Below are positions 53,011-62,749 of a DNA stretch of 64,000 bases, piece by piece. Numbering within the stretch: the stretch's first letter is position 1; each line of letters opens with the position of its first letter. The DNA comes from Commensalibacter papalotli (ex Servin-Garciduenas et al. 2014) (GTDB lineage: Bacteria > Pseudomonadota > Alphaproteobacteria > Acetobacterales > Acetobacteraceae), in contig NZ_ATSX01000003.1 of the NCBI RefSeq assembly GCF_000527695.1, positions 62,001 to 126,000 of the forward strand. The letters are read 5' to 3'. Under the pieces are notes generated by a model, which was not told the DNA's origin, made no database searches, and saw only the letters and a list, made by a program, of their open reading frames with translations. The translations under genes were made by a program, and so were the position numbers.

Positions 53011-53898
53011 CTATTTTGCAACGCCTTTCCCCCCCCAAATCCACCAAGAATGTTTCTTTGTTAATATCGCAGCGGCGGCTTGGGCTTGCTGTTCCGTTTC
53101 AAACAGCCCAAAACATGTAGCCCCAGAACCACTCATTCGAGACAAACGACAAAAAGGAAGCTCTTCAATTGCTTGCAATACTGTATTGATTGCAGGATTC
53201 AACAAACATGCAGGCGGTTGCAAATCGTTGGTTAATTTTATTAATTCTTGAATGAGTTGATCAAAACTAGTTAAATTTTGTGTTGAGTCTATATATTTTG
53301 AAAAATATGCTGCTCTGTGACGAAAAATTTCTGCTGTTGAAACTGCCTCTCCATGATTGACTAAAATCATACCAAACTGCGGTAAATTTGGTAATAGAGA
53401 GAGTGTTTCGCCAATTCCTTCCATACGTTGAGAAACAGAATTTAAACAAACAGGAACATCAGCCCCTAATTTCAATGCAATTTGCGCTAGTTCTTGCGCT
53501 GATATTTTCAACCCCCAATACCGTATCAACAACCTCAGAGTTGCCGCTGCATCAGCAGAACCTCCTCCAATTCCCGAGGCAACAGGTAAGTTTTTTTCTA
53601 ATAGTAATTTAATAGGTGATAAAGATTTATCAGTACAAGCAACTAATTGATAAGCTGCCTTAACAATTAAATTATTCTTTAAATCTTCATTTTGCAGAGA
53701 TCCTGAAAAAGGACCAGTTATCTGTAACGTAACTAAATCTGCTTGATCTACATCTGCAGGCTCTACACTAACATAATCTCCAACATCAGGAAAAACGACT
53801 AAACTATCGAGTAAATGATATCCATCCTCTCTTTTACCAGTGACATGCAAATTTAAATTAATTTTTGCATACGCTTTTTCTTCCATGCGCAAGAACAT
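53011..53898 (-). CDS. ispE: 4-diphosphocytidyl-2-C-methyl-D-erythritol kinase IspE
   Basis: IspE is the GHMP kinase of the MEP isoprenoid route. The 295-aa product has AYAKINLNLHVTGKREDGYHLLDS at the start, the ATP loop LPVASGIGGGSADAAATLR near residue 110, and RMSGSGATCFGLF near the end. The start may be 53898 or the ATG at 53886; AGAGG fits the latter (spacing 11) better. It follows the TPR gene by a few bases, so they form an operon. Supplies the precursor used by Dxs/HpnH products. Confidence 0.94.
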   Translation of the reverse strand: MFLRMEEKAYAKINLNLHVTGKREDGYHLLDSLVVFPDVGDYVSVEPADVDQADLVTLQITGPFSGSLQNEDLKNNLIVKAAYQLVACTDKSLSPIKLLLEKNLPVASGIGGGSADAAATLRLLIRYWGLKISAQELAQIALKLGADVPVCLNSVSQRMEGIGETLSLLPNLPQFGMILVNHGEAVSTAEIFRHRAAYFSKYIDSTQNLTSFDQLIQELIKLTNDLQPPACLLNPAINTVLQAIEELPFCRLSRMSGSGATCFGLFETEQQAQAAAAILTKKHSWWIWGGKGVAK

Positions 53899-53901
53899 CC
53901 T

Positions 53902-55668
53902 CTAATTAGCTTTTTGGTTAGTGTTAATTGAAATATCTTTATTTTCTTTGACATCTTGCAAAGCTTTTAAAATTAAAACTTTTTCTTCAGGCGTGGGCTG
54001 ACAATTAAGAGCCACATTCCATTGATTAATAGCTTCTTGATGCCGCCCTGTTTTCCAATAAGCAACACCTAAATGATAATTTAACTCTGGGTCTTGTGGG
54101 ATCGTTTCTGCAGCCAACTCTAGTTGTTTTACGCCATCCTCAAGTTGGCCATTCACAATCATCGCCCAACCCAAACTATCACGAATTGCCCCTTCATCAG
54201 GAGCAATATCGACAGCCTTTTGTAAGATTTCCTGAGCTTCCTTTAGATTGCGGTCTTTTAAGACCCAAGAATATCCTAAATAATTTAATAACATCGGTTC
54301 ATTAGGTGCGAAAACCAAAGCTTGCTTTAAGTCTTTCTCTGCTTTGTCCCATTCGCCCAATTTTTCATAACAAACCGCCCTTGCGAAAAAAACAGGCCAG
54401 ATATTACTATTCATTAGTGAGGTTAGCTCAAGAACCTTACTATAAGTCTCGGCTGCCTCTTTATATTGTTTACGATCAAAATATAAATCGCCTAATGCTT
54501 GTCTGATATCAGCAGAAAGAGGATAGGCCTTAACTAATGCTTTAACCTCTTGTTCTGCCTCTTGATTATGATCTAATAATGCATTCAAACGCGCAACACG
54601 TAATTGTATAACGGTTTTTAAAGGATCATTCGGTGAGATAGGTAACAAAACATCCTTGGCAGCATTAAAATGTTTTTCCTGAGCCAAAATACCAGAAAGC
54701 ATCATCTTAGCAGAAGATAACTCAGGATTTAACTTTAATGCCAAGCGTAAAAAAATCTGCTGAGTATGCAATGCGATTTTATTGGCAAGCTTTTGATCAA
54801 TACTTATATCTGGGGGTTGAGAGGCGAGATCTTGTTGTAAAATAGAAGCCATTGCCAAATATACTTGTGCGATGACTTGTTTTGCATTTTGCACAGGAAA
54901 TTTTTGCAGATTATTTTCTAAATCTTGAGTCGAAATTTGTAAAAAAGGTAAATTTTTCACCAAAGCGCTCACCATTGCTTCTGCTTTTCCAGCTCTATGG
55001 TGACGTACTAACCAATTTCCATAAGTCTGAGTTAGCAGCAAATCTTCACCTGGGAAATTTTTATCTGCTATCGCAAAATACTGCCCTGCTTTTTCCTCGT
55101 CTTTAGATAAAGAATACATAATGCCAGCATGTAACGCATATAAAGCAGATAAAGGTTTTCCTTGGCTATTTTTTGTTAACACCGCTAAAGCTTGATCTTT
55201 TTTACCTTCTCCATATAAGCACCACGCTTGTAACAAAGGATAAGTAATCTGGCTGAACACGTCGATGGGTGGACGAGAAACATCACGATAAGCTTCTTGC
55301 CATTGACCTTTAATAATTGCATCATTTGCCCGAATCAAATCAGCAATCGGATCTCTTTGAGTTTTGGCAAGGCCAATTGCAATATCATTCCCCGCAAGAA
55401 CACTATGGTAAAAAGTGATTCGGCGCAGATCACTATCTGTTGGCCGCAATGACAAAACATTATTATATAAGCGTGCTGCCATATCGCTATCATCGGTTCT
55501 GGCTGCAAAAACGGCTGCTAAAAAGTCCCCATAGCCCCCTTTTTTGTGTTCAAAAGGAAGAATAGGTTCAGGATCCTGTGCAATGGCAAGAGCTTTTGAA
55601 GCAAGAGGAATCTCAATAAGAACAGAAATTGATAAAAATATAGTGCATAAAAAGCGCTGGCATTGCAT
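53902..55668 (-). CDS. Exported TPR-repeat protein
   Basis: A roughly 588-aa exported tetratricopeptide-repeat protein. The ATG at 55668 (GAGAAG nine bases upstream) gives a signal peptide (QCQRFLCTIFLSISVLIEIP); longer starts at 55677 and 55710 are less likely. TPR-like helices recur from residue 60 to the end, clearest at SADIRQALGDLYFDRKQYKE, AEKDLKQALVFAPNEP and NYHLGVAYWKTGRHQEAINQ. It probably scaffolds envelope complexes. It is operonic with ispE, as in many acetic acid bacteria by memory. Confidence 0.85.
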   Translation of the reverse strand: MQCQRFLCTIFLSISVLIEIPLASKALAIAQDPEPILPFEHKKGGYGDFLAAVFAARTDDSDMAARLYNNVLSLRPTDSDLRRITFYHSVLAGNDIAIGLAKTQRDPIADLIRANDAIIKGQWQEAYRDVSRPPIDVFSQITYPLLQAWCLYGEGKKDQALAVLTKNSQGKPLSALYALHAGIMYSLSKDEEKAGQYFAIADKNFPGEDLLLTQTYGNWLVRHHRAGKAEAMVSALVKNLPFLQISTQDLENNLQKFPVQNAKQVIAQVYLAMASILQQDLASQPPDISIDQKLANKIALHTQQIFLRLALKLNPELSSAKMMLSGILAQEKHFNAAKDVLLPISPNDPLKTVIQLRVARLNALLDHNQEAEQEVKALVKAYPLSADIRQALGDLYFDRKQYKEAAETYSKVLELTSLMNSNIWPVFFARAVCYEKLGEWDKAEKDLKQALVFAPNEPMLLNYLGYSWVLKDRNLKEAQEILQKAVDIAPDEGAIRDSLGWAMIVNGQLEDGVKQLELAAETIPQDPELNYHLGVAYWKTGRHQEAINQWNVALNCQPTPEEKVLILKALQDVKENKDISINTNQKAN

Positions 55669-55708
55669 AATGTACATCTTCTCAATAAGCTGGATCTTCA
55701 AACCCAAC

Positions 55709-56464
55709 ATGTTTGATCATTTATCTCTTTTAAATCTTTATTCAGAATGGGGTGTTGATGAAACCCTTACCTCTTTATGTACAAATCATTTAGAGAATGT
55801 AAAGCCAACAACCGCAATTCCTATTATAAAAACCTCATCTTCTCATAGCAGTAATTTCTTAAGACATCAAAATTATTCCTTACAAGCAAAAAATATAGAA
55901 GATATTTGCCAAGCAATCACTTCGTTTAAAGATTATCCTTTATATAATACGGCAATGCACTCTGTTTTACCAAAAGGAAATCCTCTTGCTCCATTTTTTG
56001 TTATTGGTGAAGTTCCAGATGCAGATGAAGATCGTAATGGGCAAGTTTTTTTTGGGCAATCTGAATTTTGGTTAAGACAAATGTTTGATAGCATTCAAGT
56101 TTCCTTGGATGATTGTTTTTGCATGCCTCTTATTCCTTGGCGCCCCCCTGGAGGGCGCCAATTATCTATTAATGAGCTGACTACTTGTCTGCCTTTTTTG
56201 TATAAAGCACTAGAAATCTATAAACCCAAATTCGTCATAAGCATTGGAACACTTCCTGCACGTACACTTACACAATCCAGTGCTCCAATCAGTCAATTAC
56301 AAGGGAAATGGCATACTATCCACTTGCCACAAACACATATTACGTTACAGCTTTTTCCATTACGGCACCCTTCCCAAATTCAGGCAAGTAGCAAGATTAG
56401 GCAAGAAACTTGGCGCGATCTTCTTCGTATCCGTTCTGCACTATATAAAACGGAAATAGATTAA
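55709..56464 (+). CDS. Uracil-DNA glycosylase superfamily protein lacking the Fe-S cysteines
   Basis: The 251-aa product (start 55709; a frame from 55544 inside the TPR gene is rejected) shows UDG-fold motifs. These are VIGEVPDADEDRNGQVFFGQ (active-site A, family-4 style), PLIPWRPPGGRQL and a late PLRHPSQ (active-site B). Family-4 enzymes carry four Fe-S cysteines; here only one (IEDICQAI) lies in the first region, so the cluster is probably absent. It is divergent from the TPR gene, with starts 40 bp apart. Base-excision activity is inferred only. Confidence 0.75.
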   Translation: MFDHLSLLNLYSEWGVDETLTSLCTNHLENVKPTTAIPIIKTSSSHSSNFLRHQNYSLQAKNIEDICQAITSFKDYPLYNTAMHSVLPKGNPLAPFFVIGEVPDADEDRNGQVFFGQSEFWLRQMFDSIQVSLDDCFCMPLIPWRPPGGRQLSINELTTCLPFLYKALEIYKPKFVISIGTLPARTLTQSSAPISQLQGKWHTIHLPQTHITLQLFPLRHPSQIQASSKIRQETWRDLLRIRSALYKTEID

Positions 56465-56564
56465 TCGTAATAAAGGATTAAATTTTAATATATCGCCAAA
56501 GAATATTTCTTTTAGTAAAATAAAAGCTTGATTTATTTATATTTGAATCTAAATTCAACTTATT

Positions 56565-58442
56565 ATGCAAGGGATATATTCTATCTCCCCTTCTGTTGTG
56601 CGGGCTTTGGTGGCCAGCGCAACTTTGTTTGCTGGTGTTTCTGTTTCTGCTATCAGAGCACAAACACCTACGCAGCAAGATCAATATGAAGAATCAACCA
56701 TTGCGGCTACTCGTCCTTCGTCGAGTGGCAATAATGGTTCAATTCGGTTTCCTCGTCCTTTGGACACGCTGGATGCTAGACGTATTCGTCACATATTTGA
56801 TCTACAACGCAAAGGGGATTTCACAACGGCTCAATCTGAAACGATTCAAATTTCAGATAACTTGTTGCTTGGCGATATTTTAGCTGAGCGTTATCTTAAC
56901 CCTCAATTTACACCCAACAACGGGCAACTTAGGCTATGGCTAAAAAACTTTTCATTCTATGCTGATTCTACTGAAATCATCAAAAAATTGAATGGTTTTA
57001 TTCCCGCTGAAACAGGGACCCTCCCTCTGGACCACTCTTTACCGGTATTAAAAGCAAATGTCATACAAATATCTTTGCCAACACCAAAAGAGACCGATCC
57101 AATTGTCACACCTTTTAAAAGAAATCCACGCTTAGATCGAACGATCTATACACGCAGCACTTTAGGTGAAAAAGGGGCTAAAAATGCCCTTGAACTCATT
57201 GAAAAAACTCCTGGAATGACTGATTTATATGCAGCTCAATTACAGGCAGAAATCGCACAACAACTTTTTGCTACAGGCAAAGATGAATACGCATTACATA
57301 TTGCACAACAAGCTTTTTCATTGTCCAAAGGGCGAATTGCATTAGCAGGATATATCGCAGGGCTTATTGAGTGGAAACAGGATCAAAATGATTTAGCCTT
57401 TTATCTTTTCTCCAAAGCCTCTCACGCAGATATAACCTCTCCTCATCTACAAGGAGGGTGCTTCTTTTGGGCAGCGCGTACCCGTTTGAGTGTTAATGAT
57501 CTACAAGGATATCAAACATGGCTGCACAGAGCAGCTAAGTTTCCGTTAACTTTTTACGGTATTCTAGCCCGTGAAACGCTACAAGAGGGCAAACAAACTC
57601 TGTCTTTTAAAGCTAAACCTGTTGATATTATCAGCAATGTAGACATCAGTGCCATCGAAGATACAGCATTAGGCAAACGCTTTTTTGCGTTATTGCAAGT
57701 TGACGAAAAAGACAGAGCAGAAATTGTCCTTAGACAATTATGGATGCAAAGCAATCTTAATCTTCCTTTGTCTCGCTCTATTCAATTAGTTGCCAAAGCC
57801 GCTGGTTTCACAGAACTTTCTGATCAGCTACAGACAATTTTGATCCATCATGATGAAACAGTCAAAAATGATCTGGCCTTACCCATACCAAACCTTAAAC
57901 CACGTCACGGATTCAAAATGAATCCTGCTTTGGTTTATGCCTTAACCCGTTTGGAATCTAATTTTAACAGTAAAGCAATTTCTAGAAATGGGGCGATGGG
58001 TTTAATGCAAATTATGCCTGTAACAGCCAAATATATTGCCAAAAAGCAAGATAATCTTTCTTTGAACCATCCTGCTGAACTTCAAAATGCAGCTCTTAAT
58101 TTGGAAATTGGGCAGCTTTATTTAGAACATTTGGCAGAACTTTCCAATAAAAATGAAGCTCAAGGTGGCAATTTATTACATATGTTAGCCAGTTATAATG
58201 CGGGGCCTTCTATGATTGGGAAATGGTTAGAAATAACTGATCACCAACATGATCCATTATTATTTATGGAATCAATTCCTTTATCAGAAACACGTAATTA
58301 CCTGCATCGTGCGTTAACTTATTTATGGATATATTCGAAAGAGTTAGATCTGCCCAAACCATCTTTGAAATCTTTGGCTCAAAATGAATGGCCCAGTTTT
58401 GATGATGAACAACAACTAATGAAAACAGTAACACTTCATTAA
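56565..58442 (+). CDS. Soluble lytic murein transglycosylase (Slt type)
   Basis: A 625-aa periplasmic enzyme that cleaves peptidoglycan to 1,6-anhydro muropeptides. An N-terminal signal segment (VVRALVASATLFAGVSVSAIRA) is followed by a long alpha-helical superhelix region. The C-terminal SLT domain has catalytic E464 in RLESNFNSKAISRNGAMGLMQIMP and later LASYNAGPSMIGKWL. The layout matches Slt70-like proteins. It ends at a strong terminator. Confidence 0.9.
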   Translation: MQGIYSISPSVVRALVASATLFAGVSVSAIRAQTPTQQDQYEESTIAATRPSSSGNNGSIRFPRPLDTLDARRIRHIFDLQRKGDFTTAQSETIQISDNLLLGDILAERYLNPQFTPNNGQLRLWLKNFSFYADSTEIIKKLNGFIPAETGTLPLDHSLPVLKANVIQISLPTPKETDPIVTPFKRNPRLDRTIYTRSTLGEKGAKNALELIEKTPGMTDLYAAQLQAEIAQQLFATGKDEYALHIAQQAFSLSKGRIALAGYIAGLIEWKQDQNDLAFYLFSKASHADITSPHLQGGCFFWAARTRLSVNDLQGYQTWLHRAAKFPLTFYGILARETLQEGKQTLSFKAKPVDIISNVDISAIEDTALGKRFFALLQVDEKDRAEIVLRQLWMQSNLNLPLSRSIQLVAKAAGFTELSDQLQTILIHHDETVKNDLALPIPNLKPRHGFKMNPALVYALTRLESNFNSKAISRNGAMGLMQIMPVTAKYIAKKQDNLSLNHPAELQNAALNLEIGQLYLEHLAELSNKNEAQGGNLLHMLASYNAGPSMIGKWLEITDHQHDPLLFMESIPLSETRNYLHRALTYLWIYSKELDLPKPSLKSLAQNEWPSFDDEQQLMKTVTLH

Positions 58443-58444
58443 AT

Positions 58445-58480
58445 AAAAAGGCTTTTCTTTATACAAAGAAAAGCCTTTTT
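58445..58480. terminator. Bidirectional intrinsic terminator
   Basis: Sixteen-base arms (58445-58460 and 58465-58480), flanked by A and T tracts, lie between the converging lytic transglycosylase and CNNM genes. Confidence 0.92.
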
Positions 58481-58494
58481 AATGAATATGCATA

Positions 58495-59784
58495 TTAATT
58501 CTGTGCCACAGCCTGCCTACTGGCCTTGACTTTCGTGACACGCCTACCATCCATTTCAATCACTTCGAATAACCAGCCAGAAAATACCACTTTATCCCCA
58601 GTAATAGGAACGCGACGAAGTAATGCCAAAATTAAACCACCTAGTGTATGATAGCTGCCCTCTGCAGGTAAGTCATCTAGGTTAAGCTGATCTTTGATTC
58701 CATCAACTAATGTCGTACCATCAAGCAAATACTCATTCACAATACCAGATTCAAGACGAGGCGCATCCAAGGGCTGATTAACCTCACCAACAATAGCTTT
58801 GAATATATCTGATGCAGTGATAATTCCCTCAAAAGAGCCATACTCATCTAATACCAAAACGACACCTAATACATCTGCTCTTAACCGTTCAAGAGCATCT
58901 AATGCAGACATACTGTCTGGTACAACCAAAGGTAATTGCAAACATCCATCAATGGATAATTCTTTGCCTTGCAAAACCATCGTTAATACATCATTAGCAG
59001 AAATAATCCCTAATGGATTATCAATACCACCTTCACACACTACTAAACGTGAATGTTGAACATTTAATAAAATCTTTTTTAACTCGGCTGCAGAAGTAGA
59101 ACGATCCACCCAAACAATTTCGTTTCGAGGCCTCATCAAAGCACGTACAGGACGATCAGCAAGACGCAAAAGACGCTCAATCATATTGCGCTCTTCGATC
59201 TCTAAAATCCCAGCCTGAGCTCCCTCAGCAATATAAGCACGCAGCTCTTCTTCACTAACAGCAATACGTATTTTTTTATGACGACGTAATAATTTTAAAA
59301 TAGCCTCTGAACATTTCCCCAAAATCCATACTATAGGAGAAGCAACCCGAGACATGATCTCGAAAGTTCTCGCCAATTTAACTGCAATAATTTCTGGATC
59401 TTGTAAAGCAATCTGCTTTGGAACCAACTCTCCAAAAACCAACATAAAAAATGTAATAATTAAAACGACAACAAAAATTGAAACATCATCTGCAAATGGT
59501 CCAATAACAGGAAACGTGCTTAGCCAATGCCCCAAGGATGCTTCAATTCTTGCCCCCCCAAAAGCCCCTTCAAAAATGGCAACAATTGTAATTCCAATTT
59601 GAATAGTCGGTAAAAAGCTTTGAGGATCTTCCATCAAGCGAATTGCACGGTCTGCGCCACGCACACCTTGACGTTGCATCGTAACTAATCTCGTTTTTCG
59701 ACTAGAAATTAATGCCAGTTCCCCCATGGCGAACATACCATTAAGAAAAATTAAGCATATAATAATTATAATAGAAATAATCAT
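58495..59784 (-). CDS. CNNM/CorC-family membrane protein (hemolysin-family transporter)
   Basis: A 429-aa protein with a DUF21 (CNNM) membrane domain (residues 1-180, about four hydrophobic segments). Two CBS domains follow (VDRSTSAAELKKILLNVQHSR; VPDSMSALDALERLR), then a CorC-HlyC C-terminal domain (YHTLGGLILALLRRVP). Such proteins are linked to Mg2+ or other divalent ion efflux and resistance. The ion here is unknown. It is transcribed leftward after aspA. Confidence 0.88.
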   Translation of the reverse strand: MIISIIIIICLIFLNGMFAMGELALISSRKTRLVTMQRQGVRGADRAIRLMEDPQSFLPTIQIGITIVAIFEGAFGGARIEASLGHWLSTFPVIGPFADDVSIFVVVLIITFFMLVFGELVPKQIALQDPEIIAVKLARTFEIMSRVASPIVWILGKCSEAILKLLRRHKKIRIAVSEEELRAYIAEGAQAGILEIEERNMIERLLRLADRPVRALMRPRNEIVWVDRSTSAAELKKILLNVQHSRLVVCEGGIDNPLGIISANDVLTMVLQGKELSIDGCLQLPLVVPDSMSALDALERLRADVLGVVLVLDEYGSFEGIITASDIFKAIVGEVNQPLDAPRLESGIVNEYLLDGTTLVDGIKDQLNLDDLPAEGSYHTLGGLILALLRRVPITGDKVVFSGWLFEVIEMDGRRVTKVKASRQAVAQN

Positions 59785-59889
59785 AAATTGTTACTGACCT
59801 GACGCAAGAAAAAATCCGAAAGACCTATATACATGGTTTCAATACAAAAAGTAATTTTAATTCAAATATCTTGATAAGATTCAACTGTC

Positions 59890-59927
59890 TATTCCTTATT
59901 TTAATATTATATTAAATAAGGAATAGA
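59890..59927. terminator. Long perfect hairpin after aspA
   Basis: Thirteen-bp perfect arms CTATTCCTTATTT (59890-59902) and AAATAAGGAATAG (59915-59927) around a 12-nt AT loop. It lies between the aspA stop and the CNNM start. There is no T run, so it could be a terminator, a stabilising hairpin or an operator. Confidence 0.6.
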
Positions 59928-59946
59928 GTAAGATTACAAATAAATT

Positions 59947-61374
59947 CTAATGTTTTAAATCAGACAATGCCAAATGTGGTGCAATCATATTTTCAGGCTT
60001 GAGGATTTTTTCCAACTCCTCTTCACTGAGTAGCTTTTCTTCACGAACCAGCTCTAACACCCCTTTTCCAGTTTCCAAAGCTTTACGTGCAATTCGTGTT
60101 GCATTTTCATACCCAATATAAGGGTTCAAAGCTGTCACAAGGCCAATAGAATGCTCAACAAGGTTTTTACAATGCTCTACATTTGCCGTGATGCCATCAA
60201 TACATAACTCTCTTAACATATCCATAGCACGAATTAATAAAATACTAGAACTCATCGTTTTATAAGCAATTAAAGGTTCCATGACATTTAACTGTAACTG
60301 TCCCCCTTCTGCTGCCAAAGTCAACGCCAAATCATTTCCAATCACTGTAAAAGCTACTTGGTTTACCGCCTCTGGAATAACAGGATTAACCTTGCCAGGC
60401 ATAATAGAGCTGCCTGGTTGTCTAGCAGGAAGGTTTATTTCATTAATTCCTGTTCTGGGGCCACTAGATAATAATCTTAAATCATTACAAATCTTAGATA
60501 ATTTGACAGCTGTCCGTTTCAACATGCCAGAAAGCAAGACAAAAGCCCCCATATCAGAAGTGGCTTCGATTAAATCTGTAGCCGGCAATAATTTATGCCC
60601 TGTAATCCGTGCTAAATGCTCGACAGCTAATGCTTGATAGTGAGGATCTGCATTAATCCCCGTTCCAATTGCAGTACCCCCAAGGTTTACTTCACAAAGC
60701 AAATCAGGAACCAACACACGAATACGCTCTAAATCCTCGGTCATGGTTGTCGCAAAAGCATTGAATTCTTGCCCTAATGTCATAGGCACTGCATCTTGCA
60801 ATTGTGTACGACCCATTTTAATGACATGTGAAAATTCTTTACCTTTTTTAGCAAAAGAATCTCTAAGTTTCGAAAGTGAAACCAAGATTGAGTCATATCC
60901 TAATAATAAACCCACCCGAATAGCTGTAGGATACGCATCATTAGTAGACTGAGCCATATTTACATCATTATTTGGATGCAAATATTGATATTCCCCTTTT
61001 TTATGCCCCATTTCTTCTAAAGCTATATTCGCAATAACTTCATTAGCATTCATATTGGTAGAAGTCCCAGCACCACCTTGAATCATATCCACTTGGAATT
61101 GATCGTGAAACTCGCCCTTGATAATACGCTGACAAGCTTTTTCAATGGCATGATATTTTTCATCAGATAAATAGCCCAACTTGTGATTAGCCGCAGCTGC
61201 TGACCATTTTACCATTGCTAGGCCATTCACTAGGTGCGCAAAATGGGACAAAGGAACGCCCGTTAATTTAAAATTATTAATCGCTCTTAACGTTTGAACT
61301 CCATAATAAGCATCACTTGGTACGTCCATCGACCCCAAAAGATCTTTTTCCGTACGAAATGTTTGGTCTGACAT
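59947..61374 (-). CDS. aspA: Aspartate ammonia-lyase AspA
   Basis: AspA reversibly splits aspartate into fumarate and ammonia, linking amino acid use to the TCA cycle. The 475-aa product has GSMDVPSDAYYGVQTLRA at the start, GGAGTSTNMNANEVIAN and GRTQLQDAVPMTLGQEF. The superfamily signature GSSIMPGKVNPVIPE lies near residue 318-332. These favour AspA over FumC. It lies leftward between hpnH and the CNNM gene. Confidence 0.92.
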   Translation of the reverse strand: MSDQTFRTEKDLLGSMDVPSDAYYGVQTLRAINNFKLTGVPLSHFAHLVNGLAMVKWSAAAANHKLGYLSDEKYHAIEKACQRIIKGEFHDQFQVDMIQGGAGTSTNMNANEVIANIALEEMGHKKGEYQYLHPNNDVNMAQSTNDAYPTAIRVGLLLGYDSILVSLSKLRDSFAKKGKEFSHVIKMGRTQLQDAVPMTLGQEFNAFATTMTEDLERIRVLVPDLLCEVNLGGTAIGTGINADPHYQALAVEHLARITGHKLLPATDLIEATSDMGAFVLLSGMLKRTAVKLSKICNDLRLLSSGPRTGINEINLPARQPGSSIMPGKVNPVIPEAVNQVAFTVIGNDLALTLAAEGGQLQLNVMEPLIAYKTMSSSILLIRAMDMLRELCIDGITANVEHCKNLVEHSIGLVTALNPYIGYENATRIARKALETGKGVLELVREEKLLSEEELEKILKPENMIAPHLALSDLKH

Positions 61375-61500
61375 AAGAAAGTCCTCTTTATTTTAATTAA
61401 TTTGATACACATCTCATGGTATAAAGAAATGGGTAATAAGCAAGTAAAATTAAAACTACCAATCTATCTAAACACAATGGATGCTCTTCACAAAAAAAAA

Positions 61501-61528
61501 CAAGCCCTTCATAATATTTAAGGGCTTG
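61501..61528 (-). terminator. Intrinsic terminator of hpnH
   Basis: CAAGCCCTT (61501-61509) and AAGGGCTTG (61520-61528) form a stem that on the minus strand is followed by ten T. It ends leftward transcription from hpnH before aspA. Confidence 0.92.
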
Positions 61529-61558
61529 CTTTCAAATTTCTAATTTTCTCTGGAATAC

Positions 61559-62749
61559 TTATGAGTTTTCAGATATTTCGTCTTTTTTTACAGCTTTAAC
61601 ACGACGAATAGTTGTCGTACGCTTACTTTGACTTGGGGCCTCGGTTTTGATTTTTTGCATCAAACCTTCGACCTGCTCATTATAGGCATATTCAGCAGGG
61701 CGTTGTTTTGACAAATCAATCTCTGGTGCCATTGGTCCTTCTGTTTTTGGTCCCATCAATGCAACCTGAGCAATGTGCCATGGACGTTGAATTGCATCTT
61801 TTACAGCGGTAGATTCATACCCAGAATGCACCATACAATCTGCACATTTCGCATAATTCCCCGTGCCATATAAATCCCAGTTGGTATCATCCATCAACTC
61901 TTGATAAGAGGCTGCATATCCCTCACCCAACAGATAACAAGGACGTTGCCATCCAAAAACTGTTTTCAAAGGTTTACCCCAAGGAGTACAATGATATTGT
62001 TCATTTCCAGCAAGGAAATTAAGGAATAAAGGAGACTGAGTAAAACGCCATTTATGCCCTTTACCCAACCGGAAGATATCACGGAATAATTGTTTGGTTT
62101 TTTGACGATTCAAGAAATGTTCTTGATCAGGTGCACGTTCATACGCATAACCAGGTGCTGTCATAATTCCATCGACACCTAATGCCATGACCTCATCAAA
62201 AAATGTTGCAACACGATGAGGATCTGTACCATCAAATAAAGTACAATTAATTGAAACTCTGAACCCTTTTGATTTTGCAAGCTTAATAGCGGCAACTGCT
62301 CTGTCGTAAACACCTTCTTGACATACAGAAGCATCATGCATTATCTGATCGCCGTCCAGATGAATATCCCAAGAAAAGAATGGAGATGGCTTATAATCAT
62401 CAATTTTCTTTTCTAGCAACAATCCATTCGTACACAAATAAACATAACGTTTACGTGCAATTAACCCTTGGATAATTTTGGGCATATCTTTATGTAATAA
62501 AGGTTCCCCTCCAGCCACAGCAACGACTGGGGCACCACATTCAGCATCCGCGTCTAAACATTCTTGAACACTCAACCGTTGGTTCAAAATCTCAGCTGGA
62601 TAATCAATCTTTCCACAACCAGAGCAAGCCAGGTTACAACGTAATAGTGGTTCCAACATCAAAACCAGCGGATATTTTTTGCGCCCTTGTAAATGTTGTT
62701 TCACAACATAACTGCCGACTCGTACCGCCTGCATCAGAGGAACAGCCAT
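61559..62749 (-). CDS. hpnH: Adenosyl-hopene transferase HpnH
   Basis: HpnH is a radical-SAM enzyme that joins adenosine to diploptene, the first step toward extended (C35) hopanoids of the membrane. The 396-aa product has the radical-SAM triad C38, C42, C45 in RCNLACSGCGKIDYP, AVAGGEPLLHKDM, YLCTNGLLL and SINCTLFDGTDPH. Later cysteines occur in CTPWGKP and CADCMVHSGYE. A basic Lys/Arg/Thr tail follows. Its neighbour dxs, reading the other way, supplies isoprenoid precursor. Confidence 0.95.
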   Translation of the reverse strand: MAVPLMQAVRVGSYVVKQHLQGRKKYPLVLMLEPLLRCNLACSGCGKIDYPAEILNQRLSVQECLDADAECGAPVVAVAGGEPLLHKDMPKIIQGLIARKRYVYLCTNGLLLEKKIDDYKPSPFFSWDIHLDGDQIMHDASVCQEGVYDRAVAAIKLAKSKGFRVSINCTLFDGTDPHRVATFFDEVMALGVDGIMTAPGYAYERAPDQEHFLNRQKTKQLFRDIFRLGKGHKWRFTQSPLFLNFLAGNEQYHCTPWGKPLKTVFGWQRPCYLLGEGYAASYQELMDDTNWDLYGTGNYAKCADCMVHSGYESTAVKDAIQRPWHIAQVALMGPKTEGPMAPEIDLSKQRPAEYAYNEQVEGLMQKIKTEAPSQSKRTTTIRRVKAVKKDEISENS

